Made by a program: the position numbers and the translations under genes | In this document: positions 22,501 through 28,477 of the stretch, one piece after another | Position numbering within the stretch: the first letter of the stretch is position 1 | Layout of the letters: every line of letters begins with the position of its first letter | Origin: Undaria pinnatifida | Lineage: Eukaryota; Sar; Phaeophyceae; Laminariales; Alariaceae | Direction: 5' to 3' | NCBI GenBank assembly: GCA_012845835.1 | Contig: JABAKD010000108.1 | Coordinates: 536,001 to 600,000 of the forward strand | Length of the DNA: 64,000 nucleotides | Notes under the pieces: model-generated | Seen by the model: the letters and a program-made list of their open reading frames with translations, nothing else | What the model was told of the DNA's origin: nothing | The model's database searches: none

Positions 22501-23393
22501 AGCGTCTCCGGCAGTCTCGAGCTGGCCACAGCATCCTCAACTTCGGTACCACCGGAGGCACCAGATACAGCGGGGTCAACTTCGTCCGATCCAGCCGCTT
22601 CGCCGGAGCAACCCGGGAATTTAACACGCCCCCTCCCTCATCTCCCAGAAAAAACCACGTCGGTCGCTCCGCCATACTATCAGCCAAACCAGGCGAGGTC
22701 GCCACCCAATTGCGTCAAAACCCTGACGCAAGCGTGGGTGCTCTCGAACGATGGGTTTCCACCAAAAAGCCAGACGCACTCGTATCCGGGACCCCGCCAG
22801 GCTCGAGCAGTCCCCGGCCTCAAGTCGCAAGAGGCACTCCGGCGGGTTTCAGGGGGGTTGTGCAGAGAGCCGGGCCCAACTGGCAACACGCCCGTCTTGA
22901 TTCTTGCGCGGCTTCGCGATGGGGGGACCCTCCCGAGAACGAGTCGATGCTCTCGCCGCGGAGCGATATATCAATGGGGTCTGACTGCGGGAAAGAATCT
23001 CGCGCGCACTGGCTCGCGCAGAGCAGCCGCATCCTGCACGGGAGCGAGTGGAACGGTCTCGGGAACACCGCCGGTAGCTTGCGCAGCAACCACGACTTCA
23101 ACGACACCGCGGGCTCTTCAATGTTCTACGGGTTGAGCGGCCTAGGTCCGCAGGAGTCCGTGTCTCAGATGGGGGTAGAGGAGGGGAACGAGGAGGAGGA
23201 AGAGGAGGGGAAAATACAGTCTGTGGGAAGGATGGAACAAACGGAGTCGGCTTGGCAAAACCTCAACTCGAAGTACGCCGGACGGCCACCCGTGGATGGG
23301 GCTGAGGATGGCGACGCTATGTCTTGCTGGGATGGGTCTCCGAAGGTCGCTCCTGCGCCAGGTGCCCCCCCTTCGAAGGGGAGGCATTTCTGA
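1238..23393 (+). CDS. Spliced gene for a large multi-pass membrane protein (5' part missing), possibly polycystin-1-like
   Basis: Gene model covering seven exons: 1238-1539, 5061-5166, 6079-6336, 8277-8426, 8899-9060, 11484-11630 and 22488-23393. The exon sum is 2,031 nt, exactly 676 codons plus TGA. Phases match at every junction: one phase-2 intron, then five phase-0 introns. Donors are GTGAGT, GTAGGT, GTGAGG, GTTCGG, GTGCGT and GTGAGT, and all acceptors end in AG. The partial protein has a Cys-containing outside segment (residues 1-49), a hydrophobic segment at about 52-79, a charged loop, spans at about 181-203, 211-240, 302-319, 327-346 and 350-368, and a 300-residue tail. The order (Cys/Trp motif, first span, long loop, clustered spans, cytoplasmic tail) resembles the C-terminal half of polycystin-1/REJ-type proteins, and a W...SF...PLK...FLP run fits that group. 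The family assignment is tentative, while the exon chain is well supported. Confidence 0.72.
2014..2053. repeat. Microsatellite (CACACTA)n
   Basis: About five and a half perfect tandem copies of a 7-bp unit within intron 1. Confidence 0.9.
2443..2704. repeat. Pentanucleotide array (GATAT)n, about 260 bp
   Basis: A long 5-bp array with point variants GACAT, GATAC, GAAAT and TATAT spread through it. The variants suggest an old array with ongoing substitution rather than a recent expansion. Confidence 0.95.
2816..2870. repeat. 10-bp minisatellite (GTTTGACGTG)n
   Basis: Five tandem units, the first two with CATG in place of CGTG. Confidence 0.85.
3010..3300. repeat. Degenerate minisatellite with GATCGATTTATCTG core
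   Basis: The words GGACGATCGATT, GATTTATCTGCCGCT, GAACGATCGATTTAT and GATGATCGATGTATCTG recur at roughly 45-60 bp spacing. Units are diverged, so this is an old array. Confidence 0.6.
3910..3955. repeat. Short interstitial telomere-like tract (CCCTAA variants)
   Basis: CCCTAACCCTAACCCCAACC followed by CTAACG and CCAACC variants. This fits a TTAGGG-type telomere repeat family. Only about seven units are present, so it is an interstitial remnant and not a telomere. Confidence 0.6.
4190..4316. repeat. Trinucleotide array (GAT)n
   Basis: Over 100 bp of GAT/ATG units interrupted by GGAT and then GGTGAT hexamers. Its Met/Asp-only translations are not coding. Confidence 0.95.
5061..5166 (+). CDS. 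Exon 2: charged cytoplasmic linker
   Basis: The exon is 106 nt. It completes the codon split by intron 1 and then encodes EEAREARLVKRVKNAMGPAI and onward to SDMHAQ at residue 136. It is rich in Lys, Arg and Glu with no hydrophobic span, fitting the cytoplasmic side between span 1 and span 2. It ends GCGCAG|GTAGGT in phase 0, which matches exon 3. The residue pattern suggests an amphipathic helix. Confidence 0.65.
5286..5505 (-). repeat. Dispersed repeat R3, likely LINE-B 3' UTR fragment
   Basis: Matches 37,310-37,510 and 60,060-60,260 in the opposite orientation. All three share GAGCAAAA-type A-rich ends, AACTCAGATCC/CCCGGATCTGAGTTAC, and a GGGGAGG..GAAGAGCCT block. The copy at 60,060 lies directly downstream of a LINE-B coding relic on the same strand, so I infer that R3 is the 3' untranslated end of LINE-B. 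This copy lies in intron 2. Confidence 0.6.
5785..5862 (+). pseudogene. Decayed copy of the start of exon 3 with its acceptor
   Basis: CAATGTCATCGCC...GGTAG|GAAGCTATCCTATCCGAGCG mirrors the genuine CAATGTCTCCGCC...CGCAG|GAAGCTATCCTGTTCGAGCG at 6058. After about 20 bp of exon a one-base deletion shifts the frame. This is a partial intron-exon duplication, not a used exon. Confidence 0.75.
6079..6336 (+). CDS. Exon 3: cytoplasmic loop, second span and start of third span
   Basis: The exon is 258 nt, phase 0 at both ends, after CGTTCGCAG and before GTGAGG. It encodes residues 137-222. A charged segment (EAILFERAEADSLSHVERQV) leads to a hydrophobic span at 181-203 (VAWLVVVAYAVGMSFYVCLF). A short loop follows, and WMISFWLAFCE then begins the next span, which continues in exon 4 across the splice junction. 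The frame-consistent join to exons 2 and 4 and the two decayed homologous copies beside it support a real, selected exon. Confidence 0.82.
6430..6576 (+). pseudogene. Decayed copy of the end of exon 3
   Basis: The translated words GLSFYVCLFAVKARTATPVN correspond to GMSFYVCLFAVKAGTATSVQ in exon 3. Homology runs on to the donor region (CCGTTGGGTATG against TTTTGCGAGGTGAG). A TAG in the equivalent of the third span kills it. The duplicate has no start of its own, and together with the 5785-5862 copy it covers both ends of the exon. Confidence 0.8.
7274..7350. repeat. 11-bp minisatellite (ATGTTCCCCCA)n
   Basis: About seven tandem units, the first ones slightly variant (ATATTCCCCCAG). Confidence 0.9.
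7370..7910. repeat. About 70-bp minisatellite with TA-rich spacers
   Basis: Units of the form TCAGATTGTCAACCGACATC, CACGACGTCTGCTATACACA, then ATATATATATACATCC recur at about 7620-7800. More diverged units flank them at 7375 and 7865. An R1 repeat fragment (7431-7530, minus) is embedded in the array. Confidence 0.8.
7431..7530 (-). repeat. R1 repeat fragment (TIR end of the 16.9-19.5 kb element)
   Basis: AATGAGGAC...GATCGGAATATCGCACACAG then TTGCAAAGATGAGTTTCGAC and CAGCTGGAGTGTATTTTTAT match the outer TIR of the element at 16,881-19,530. It is a solo end without a partner nearby. Confidence 0.75.
8277..8426 (+). CDS. Exon 4: rest of third span and basic loop
   Basis: The exon is 150 nt, phase 0, following CCTGAGCAG. 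Residues 223-272: DILLLIPLKLAFVYLFLPSM completes a long hydrophobic stretch with internal Pro residues, then a strongly basic loop (MRHRMRPD, IARRRPD) marks the cytoplasmic side. The donor CAG|GTTCGG is weak, but it gives the only phase-compatible join to exon 5. The PLK...VYLFLP pattern is what most suggests a polycystin-like relation. Confidence 0.75.
8427..8898 (+). other. Intron 4 (472 bp)
   Basis: Shortest intron of the gene. It contains a TTCG-repeat run just after the donor (8436-8475) and otherwise no recognised feature. Confidence 0.6.
8899..9060 (+). CDS. Exon 5: loop and fourth span
   Basis: The exon is 162 nt, phase 0, after GATGCCAG and before GTGCGT. Residues 273-326: VSSLILAGTIPDGNEYEKFI, then a basic PKRRW boundary and a span at about 302-319 (AWLTGAAFASLALIMVLP), ending DTLQAM. 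It is in frame with both neighbours. Confidence 0.75.
9575..9650. repeat. 12-bp minisatellite (GGCATGGCGAAC)n
   Basis: Six units with CATG/GATG and GGC/GCC swaps, so parts of the array are near-palindromic. Confidence 0.85.
10110..10214. repeat. 11-bp minisatellite (GGTACTGGTGT)n
   Basis: About eight near-perfect tandem units with one GTTGT variant. Confidence 0.9.
10330..10600. repeat. About 50-bp minisatellite with GACTGGCGAGGTAC core
   Basis: TTCTGACTGGCGGTGTACAG, TTCTGACTAGCGGGTGTACT and GCTGACTGGCGAGGTATTGT alternate with CTCTTTTGGGGTC and TTTTTCTGGGTGGCGAGGT. Around five diverged units. Confidence 0.75.
11484..11630 (+). CDS. Exon 6: fifth and sixth spans
   Basis: The exon is 147 nt, phase 0, after CACTCAG and before GTGAGT. 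Residues 327-375: VVDVIVAVVVGGGLLGLGKL and LSVWGFVLFLGLVVVFAV form two adjacent membrane spans with a two- or three-residue turn. They are followed by CRYRHKAM, a basic cytoplasmic boundary. The join to exon 7 (VKAEKRLRQS) continues the basic juxtamembrane region naturally, which supports linking across the 10.9-kb intron. Confidence 0.75.
12290..12560. repeat. About 62-bp minisatellite, four units
   Basis: Recurring words AATAGAACGCGTATAATGCG, AAGCAGACACCAAA and ATACCGGTACGCGAA, with the outer units diverged. Confidence 0.8.
13330..14260. mobile_element. Cluster of related MITEs with AGTGCCGG/AGTGCGGG subrepeats
   Basis: Contains many copies of ATAGTGCCACTGCTCT, AGTGCCGGTGAATAGTGC and TATAGTGCGGGTG. 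The best-defined unit is 14,086-14,258, which starts CAGTAGGTGGTCC after a TA. It matches the complete MITE at 60,510-60,688 but has lost the last bases of its right end. Two longer units (about 13,500-13,590 and 13,900-14,010) share GGCGAAATCGTTTTG and CTCTGTACAGT. Confidence 0.7.
14790..14845. repeat. Two-copy tandem repeat of a 33-bp unit
   Basis: GCAACGTGTGAACGTGTTGA followed by CAGAGT occurs twice in immediate succession. Confidence 0.8.
15108..15482. repeat. AT-rich array of (AATACTATAAT)-type units, about 375 bp
   Basis: ATAATACTATAATAATACTA with CTACACTAAT and TATTACTATAAT variants. The mixture of ATAATACTAT and ATAGTATTAC words gives local palindromes. Confidence 0.95.
16040..16205 (+). 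repeat. Dispersed repeat R5, copy 1
   Basis: Shares CACCCAGTGTCCGTGCTGA, CATCCTACATCTAGACTAGA and GAAATGCTAGCGT with 63,063-63,230 in the same orientation. Function and ends unknown. Confidence 0.7.
16705..16797 (-). repeat. Fragment of LINE-A 3' UTR
   Basis: CTATCACTACGCATACGCAC, then CAGACGCAAGTCAATTGG and a purine-rich GAAAAGAATAGAAAAG run match LINE-A at 28,055-28,140 and 51,695-51,780. Confidence 0.7.
16881..19530. mobile_element. About 2.65-kb element with about 400-bp terminal inverted repeats
   Basis: From TATAAAAAATGAAAATACAC at 16,881 the sequence matches the reverse complement of the right end at about 19,528 nearly base for base for about 400 bp. Shared landmarks are CCAGCTGTGAGATCGAAG, CTTTGCAAGCTGTGTGTGAT, GTCGGCGACTCCC, ACTACAGTGTAGCTATCAGG and AAGGACGTGGGG. 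AATAT occurs just outside both ends and may be a short target duplication. The interior has G-tracts, subrepeats of GAGGGGATAAATGTGACGG, and no transposase frame. Long TIRs without coding capacity fit a non-autonomous Mutator-like or foldback element; the superfamily is inferred. Confidence 0.85.
17230..17820. repeat. G-tract region inside the TIR element
   Basis: Repeated runs of 8 to 14 G on the + strand at 17,240, 17,345, 17,530, 17,560, 17,660 and 17,795. The right TIR carries the complementary C runs near 19,130-19,165. Quadruplex formation is plausible. Confidence 0.8.
19979..20070 (+). repeat. R1 repeat fragment
   Basis: AAAATACACTCCAGCTG, GAAACTCATCTTTGCAAGCT and GATACTCCGATCGCGCG match the outer TIR of the adjacent element, same orientation as its left end. 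It lies only about 450 bp beyond the element's right end. Confidence 0.8.
20515..21340. mobile_element. 826-bp element with 29-bp perfect TIRs and GGGTGTGATAA subrepeats
   Basis: The left end TACCGTAAACTACACAAGAT (20,515 onward) is matched over 29 bp by the reverse complement at 21,312-21,340. If TA is the target duplication, the TIR proper is CCGTAAACTACACAAGATAA plus seven bases. Inside are two or three about 90-bp tandem units containing GTGATAAACCAGGGGGTGTG, CACGTCCGAACACCCACAGG and GGGGGTGTGATAAATATGG, with the same words inverted near both ends. No transposase frame: a non-autonomous element. Confidence 0.85.
21990..22262. repeat. Minisatellite of CCCGGAACTTCTGTAAGTT units before exon 7
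   Basis: Four to five units containing CATACCCGTACCCGGAACTT, CTGTAAGTTCTGTA and CGCCCGTGCCACAATACCC. Contains small inverted words such as CTTCTAGAAATTCTG. Confidence 0.8.
22488..23393 (+). CDS. Exon 7: cytoplasmic C-terminal tail and stop
   Basis: The exon is 906 nt, phase 0, after GCTCCGCACAG, ending TGA at 23,391-23,393. Residues 376-676 have no hydrophobic span. They start basic (VKAEKRLRQSRAGHSILNFG) and become Ser/Pro/Gly-rich (TPPPSSPRK, GSSSPRPQ). An acidic run GNEEEEEEGK lies near residue 620. The C-terminus is KVAPAPGAPPSKGRHF. GC content is clearly above that of the introns. It looks like a disordered regulatory tail with many possible phosphorylation sites; I recognise no domain. 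No clear polyadenylation signal was identified downstream. Confidence 0.75.
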   Translation: MKAEKRLRQSRAGHSILNFGTTGGTRYSGVNFVRSSRFAGATREFNTPPPSSPRKNHVGRSAILSAKPGEVATQLRQNPDASVGALERWVSTKKPDALVSGTPPGSSSPRPQVARGTPAGFRGVVQRAGPNWQHARLDSCAASRWGDPPENESMLSPRSDISMGSDCGKESRAHWLAQSSRILHGSEWNGLGNTAGSLRSNHDFNDTAGSSMFYGLSGLGPQESVSQMGVEEGNEEEEEEGKIQSVGRMEQTESAWQNLNSKYAGRPPVDGAEDGDAMSCWDGSPKVAPAPGAPPSKGRHF

Positions 23394-24125
23394 CACGGGC
23401 AAGAAACCCTGACTGACCCGAGTGTAACCGAAGAGGTTGAGGCGGTCGATTTCTCACCCGCGCCCTGAGTTACCCTTGCTATTAGTTTTACTATTAGTTA
23501 TACTACTATTTGTTTTACTATTAGTATTACTATTGAATAGCGTTCCTCCGACGACGTAACAGTCAGTCGGCGGCATCATTCAGGGAAAACGCATAGTCTA
23601 TACAATGCGTTCGTGTGTGGTTTTGCATAATTTCTCTCACGAGAGTAAGAGCAAATAATCAAAGGGGTAGTCTAGACTTTTACCCGCGCCGTGAGTTTTG
23701 CTGGTGTCCATCCGGCGAACTTGTCAGTAGCAGCAGGCGGCAGCAGGTTGCGGCTGGAGTAGAACTGCCCCGCGATCTGAGTTACTGCTGTGTTTGCGTC
23801 CATCCTGCGAAATATTCGGCAGCAGCAGAGGTGGCATGAGTGGGGATACCCGGAACCTTAGAATGCATTCGATGTTGTGCACGAGGTTGTTGTTTCAGCA
23901 AAGAAGCGGTTGCGGGAGTAGACCTTTACCCTCGCCCTGATTTTCAGGATCGCCCATCCAGGGCAATAATTGGTAGAGGCAAAACGGCAGCCGGGAAAAT
24001 CCACCCATTGCATGTTCGATGTTATGCTGGGGATGCCTGACTAGTAGTAGTTCCACAGTAAACAATTAAGCATTCCATATAGTTTGATATTTGATGTAAC
24101 GGTTCATAACACGCATGTTACTAGC
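23394..24125. repeat. Degenerate long-unit repeat downstream of the gene
   Basis: TTTACCCGCGCC(C/G)TGAGTTT-like words followed by GTCCATCC(G/T)GCGAA recur near 23,450, 23,680, 23,770 and 23,925, with CAGCAGCAG tracts between. Unit size is roughly 90-160 bp. Just after the stop is an (ATTAGT)-rich stretch at 23,478-23,535. Confidence 0.5.
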
Positions 24126-24148
24126 AGTATTATACCTGGTATAATACT
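24126..24148. repeat. Perfect 23-bp palindrome centred on TACCTGGTA
   Basis: AGTATTATACC, a central T, then GGTATAATACT. The arms are exact inverted copies of 11 bp. Confidence 0.95.
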
Positions 24149-24566
24149 AGTTCGCGATAGCACGTTTTTGGGTCAGGTAGGGTCGATCGAGGTTTTGTGT
24201 TCGTACGGTGTATTAGGGGTGTGGAGCCGCCATCAATACGCGCGGCAGTTATTGTGCTACCGAGCTGGACGAGACACGCTGATAACGGGACGGTACGGTA
24301 CATATTTGTTTTTCTTTTTCTTTTGGGTGCCTCTTGCGTCAAACGACTAGTCAGTCCTGTCCGTGTTGCCACGCCAATCCGCCCAAGGCATCACGGTCCC
24401 ACACGCGACTCTTACGCCTTTCGCAGTAGTACAGAAGCCAGCACGAAACACAACCAAGAAGCATTTGGCCTAGAGCGTAGTGCGACAACGCGATAGCGCG
24501 AGCATTTCAGTTATGGATCTATTATATACTCTGCTGTTTCCAAAAGCAGGGAATTAGGGTGTGCAC

Positions 24567-24592
24567 GCGCGGGGGGGGGGGCGGGGGGGGGT
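24567..24592. repeat. G-run pair
   Basis: Two G runs (about 12 and 9) separated by one C; the surrounding 24,150-24,980 shows nothing else recognisable. Confidence 0.8.
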
Positions 24593-24988
24593 CGTCTGCA
24601 ACATGCGGTAGTGCGTTCGGGAGGGTGGTCCGCGTGCAGCTCGGAACAGCCACCTATCTATGTGTGCTAACCATTAGTATGTATTTTGATTTTAAATGCA
24701 CGCAGTATAGTGTCAATAGTTTGCTGTATTGTTCTTTTGACTGAAAACGTTTTTTTATCCGGTCGGGGTGTTATTAACAGTAAATGTAGAAAATATTCAG
24801 GCGACGTTGCAGCACTCACAGCAGTCAGTGAAGTTGGTCGTCTTCGCAAGGCAGTCCGTTGCCAAGTCATCTGCGCGCCATGCAGGAAATAATGGTCGCC
24901 CTCCTCTCTTTGATTTTCCAGCAATGGGGATTACTTGCTGCCAGAGTACTAATCGGGCTAGCACCGCATCACAACTCAGTACAAACAA

Positions 24989-25056
24989 GTAATAGTACCA
25001 ATAATAGTACTAATAATAGTACTAATAATAGTACTAATAATAGTACTAATAATAGT
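24989..25056. repeat. 12-bp microsatellite (AATAGTACTAAT)n
   Basis: Five tandem units, the first with ACC in place of ACT. AGTACT is palindromic. Confidence 0.9.
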
Positions 25057-25173
25057 AGGCTAAGAAGCCCGCGAGCACTCACTCGAGGAGCGGGGGGCAA
25101 GGGGGTGGTGGTTCGAGCAGAAGTTTGCAGCATACACCTGTCGTAGTAGTAGTTGTTGTAGTGCTTTTGGAAA

Positions 25174-25177
25174 CGAC

Positions 25178-25217
<40 letters not shown>
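25174..25217. repeat. Trinucleotide array (GAT)n
   Basis: About fourteen perfect units. Confidence 0.95.
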
Positions 25218-25499
25218 GTGATTTCCTGCGATGTTACCTACAACGGCTGGTCGTCTTTGGAAAGTGGTCGACCGCAAACCGTACACTGCCTGCAACAACT
25301 GTGAGGACCGCGGACATTCGTCGGGACTCCAACAAAAAATGCATGACTTCAACAAGTGAACAAACTCGTGGACCACATACATACGGGCTTCAGGAGCACA
25401 ATGTCACGGGAAATGGTTGACGGGAAAACGCACCGACGTTAACGATACATACAGCAGTTATTTGATACCTGGTATATGGGCAGTCGTAGAGACTTCGGA

Positions 25500-25950
25500 G
25501 CACGTTTCGATCGCGGTGTGTTAGCTACCTGGTGAACGCAAAAACTTGGGGGTTCTCTGTAACATGGTGTCTGGCTAAAACCAACGTGGCAGTACCGGCT
25601 TCTGCATGATTAATCGTTACACGTTCATTCGTGGAGGGGGGGATGAATATTAGCCATGCCCTACTCATCAAGTAGCAAATGATAGCCAAGCCTTCAGCAC
25701 ACACTCCAGTCTCGGGGTGCTGATAGTCTTCGGTTCTCTGCAACATGGTGTTGGGGCGAAGGCTACGGCGGCTGTGCCGGTTTCCGCATGAATTGCTACG
25801 CGTTAGTCGGGGAGGGGACGAACGTTAATCATCCCTTACTCATCGGAACACTAAATAAATGCTAGCCAAGGCTTCAGAACCTAGTTCGGTTGCGAGGTGT
25901 TACCTATTGGCAAGTCTGGGTTCTCTGTAACATGGTGTCCGGCGAAAGGA
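25500..25950. repeat. Tandem repeat with an about 190-200-bp unit
   Basis: GGTTCTCTGTAACATGGTGT or close variants occur near 25,550, 25,733 and 25,918. Between them lie GCATGA(A)TTAATCGTTAC, GGGGAGGGG..GAA and ATGATAGCCAAGCCTTCAG words. Two full units and a third partial one, about 75-80% alike by eye. Confidence 0.75.
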
Positions 25951-25984
25951 AGCTTCGGGCAGCTTGACTCCCATTTTATAACTA

Positions 25985-26080
25985 ATTTTCAAGGACGTCA
26001 GCCGTGAGTTTGACGAATTTCAGGTCAATACTCATCTTTGCAAGCTGCGTTGTTGGCACTCGTAATATACTACAAGGTTC
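25985..26080 (+). repeat. R2 repeat, single end
   Basis: TTTTCAAGGACGTCAGCCGT, GAGTTTGACGAATTTC, AATACTCATCTTTGCAAGCT and ACTCGTAATATACTA match the R2 array at 57,160-57,710 and the copy at 46,580-46,690 (minus). Confidence 0.85.
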
Positions 26081-27744
26081 CCCTTCGGGAGGTGGACACG
26101 TGCCTCCCGGGGGCGACGCAAGTCGAATGACTACAACTGATGATGAAGTATTTATGCAGAAGGTGTATATCGGAGGGATGCGTAGTGGAAAGAATGTGGA
26201 TAATATAAGATATCACAGACATTTGGAGGAGGAGGGTTGGGATATTGCTGAGGCTCGGTGTGATAAGTTATTCGAAAGTCCACTCCGTATAACTGCGTGG
26301 CAGCAATTAATTCTACGTTTGTACTGCTGTCGCTGCTGTTAGAGGAATCATTGGTGTCAATTTGTTGTTTGTTTTCTGTGTCCAGTATTTTTCCCCGCGC
26401 GCTTAAACAGTTAAACAGTTTATACCGATGTTTGTTGCCGATATGGTCTGTTGTGTGCACATCGTTACTTTTGCTTGGGTTGTGTTGCTACTTTATATCT
26501 CTTTATACAGGTTAAGCTACTGCTGTATGGTAACCACCGTGTCAATTGTGAGGGAGAACTCACAGTAATGACATAGTTCACGTCGTTGCAGCGGGTACAT
26601 ATACACCGCGCCCGCGTCTAGCAGTGCGGGAAAATTCTCTCGCAAATACATTTTGATGCCACCCCGATGTACGTGCGAGGACTAAAGTTCCACCGTGTGT
26701 GTAGTAGACGTATTTAAGCCTGACGATATGCCTATATTTTTGGCTCTAAACCAAATTAAGCCCTATCGTGTTTTAAATGTCTAAAAAATAGGTCTATTTT
26801 ATCGACCTAACGACCACGGCAGACCACGGTGAGATGTGGATTTTCCCAAAATATGCACTTGGGCACATTTTGGCCCAAGTGCATATATATTTGAAGCAAT
26901 TTTCCGAGTATTTTCCAGCAAACAACAGCATTTCAGACGACAAAAGCTCGAGGAAACATCAGACACTCTGCAGCAGCAGCACAGCACAACACCCACGCAG
27001 TAATTGCAACGCTCAACCTAGCAAGCCGCTTGGTGTATCCCCAACCCGGGTTAATCAACCTGCGTGTACAACACTATCAGAAACGTTGGCGGTGGTCAGA
27101 GGCGACCCACTCTCGTGGAGCGGCATGCCTCTACGTACTGTTACTTGAAAAGGAGTCCTTGTTCATTCACGAGGATCGAGCGCACACACAACACAACACA
27201 CCACAAAACAAAACAACACAGCACAACACACAGACAACCAGCACCCCAACAGCCAACCCAACTACAGCACAACTAGCCGGTGGAAAACGCCCGCGAGACT
27301 CCTCCTACCCTGGCGTTCTCTGCGGTCAGAGAACTGGGACTCTGACATAGTTCGTCGCGCGCTCGTGCTCCTGCTCTCTCGTCCTGAGAGGCTGTCATTT
27401 TTCGATGACACATTTTTTTTGTTTGGTTTTTGTGCCCGACGTAGCGCATGGCCGGAGCTGCTGCTGCAGTTTACAACCCTGTTGCCTCTTTCCCGCGGAT
27501 GCCTACATTTCGAGGGTGGAAATTGAACCGGGTTGAGGGCCAGTCCTGCTGTGCTGCTGTACTGACTGCCACACTGAGGCACACCGAAGGCGGCAAACGC
27601 CTGCGAGGTATCCTACATATAAAACGAGTATGGAGTACGAAGCACTCAATGTTTTTGCCAGGCACCAGTTATTTGTTTTGGCCGTTTGTTCAAGCTCGCA
27701 CAGCATGGGCAGGGGAGGGTCTTTCTCGAAGTTTCCACCCACTC
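26081..27744. other. Intergenic stretch without recognised genes
   Basis: Short open frames exist on both strands but lack homology I recognise or paired splice signals. A CA-rich run at 27,180-27,265 is low complexity. I see nothing else. Confidence 0.4.
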
Positions 27745-28477
27745 ATGTTGTTGTTGTTGTTGTTGTTCTCACATTAACTCGCATAATCAAGTCCGTGGTC
27801 ACAGGACAGGCTCCAGTCACTCTGGAGCTGAGGAATACCCCAGGGAAAAACACACAACCCAAGGTGGTACACGCATATATCACAGCTGACGCAATTCATG
27901 CCTCCACCAGAAACATATAAAAGTGAAATCGGGAGTCAGTCTACGATGTGCCAGGTCCAGGCCGGTACATACGTCTCACTACTCACGCCTGGAGAAACCA
28001 AATATTCCGATTGCCACCCAAGGAAGACTACCACGTATATATTACACGTAGTATCTATCACTACGCATACGCACGACAGGCATAAGTCAATTGGAGAAAA
28101 AGAAACAAAGAAAAGAAAAAAAGCTAAAGGAAAGGAAAGAAAAGAAAAGAAAAAAACGAAACAAGACGAAAAAGGCAAGCAAAGATAAGAAAAAGACAAG
28201 AAAAGCAAGAAAAGACAAGACAGGAAAGCAAGGAAAGAAGAAGAGAAAAAAAGAAAAAAAAAGAAATAAAAAAAGAAAAGAAAGAAAAATGTCATACTAG
28301 TAGACCCTAGGAACTGGCTAAGAATGGCATTGGACTAACAGAGGGTATCACGTCCATCATCAATGGCACCTGGGAAAGAACGCAACATGGCGAAGAAATC
28401 AGGGCGGTCTTATGCCATCTTGTGATGGCCATTAGAAAGCCCACAACTTTCAATACGATGATGGCCAAACCCAGACT

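Noticed and set aside
28085-28290. Lys-rich coding region
   Set aside because: Purine-rich tract of the LINE-A 3' UTR, present in the other copies as simple sequence.
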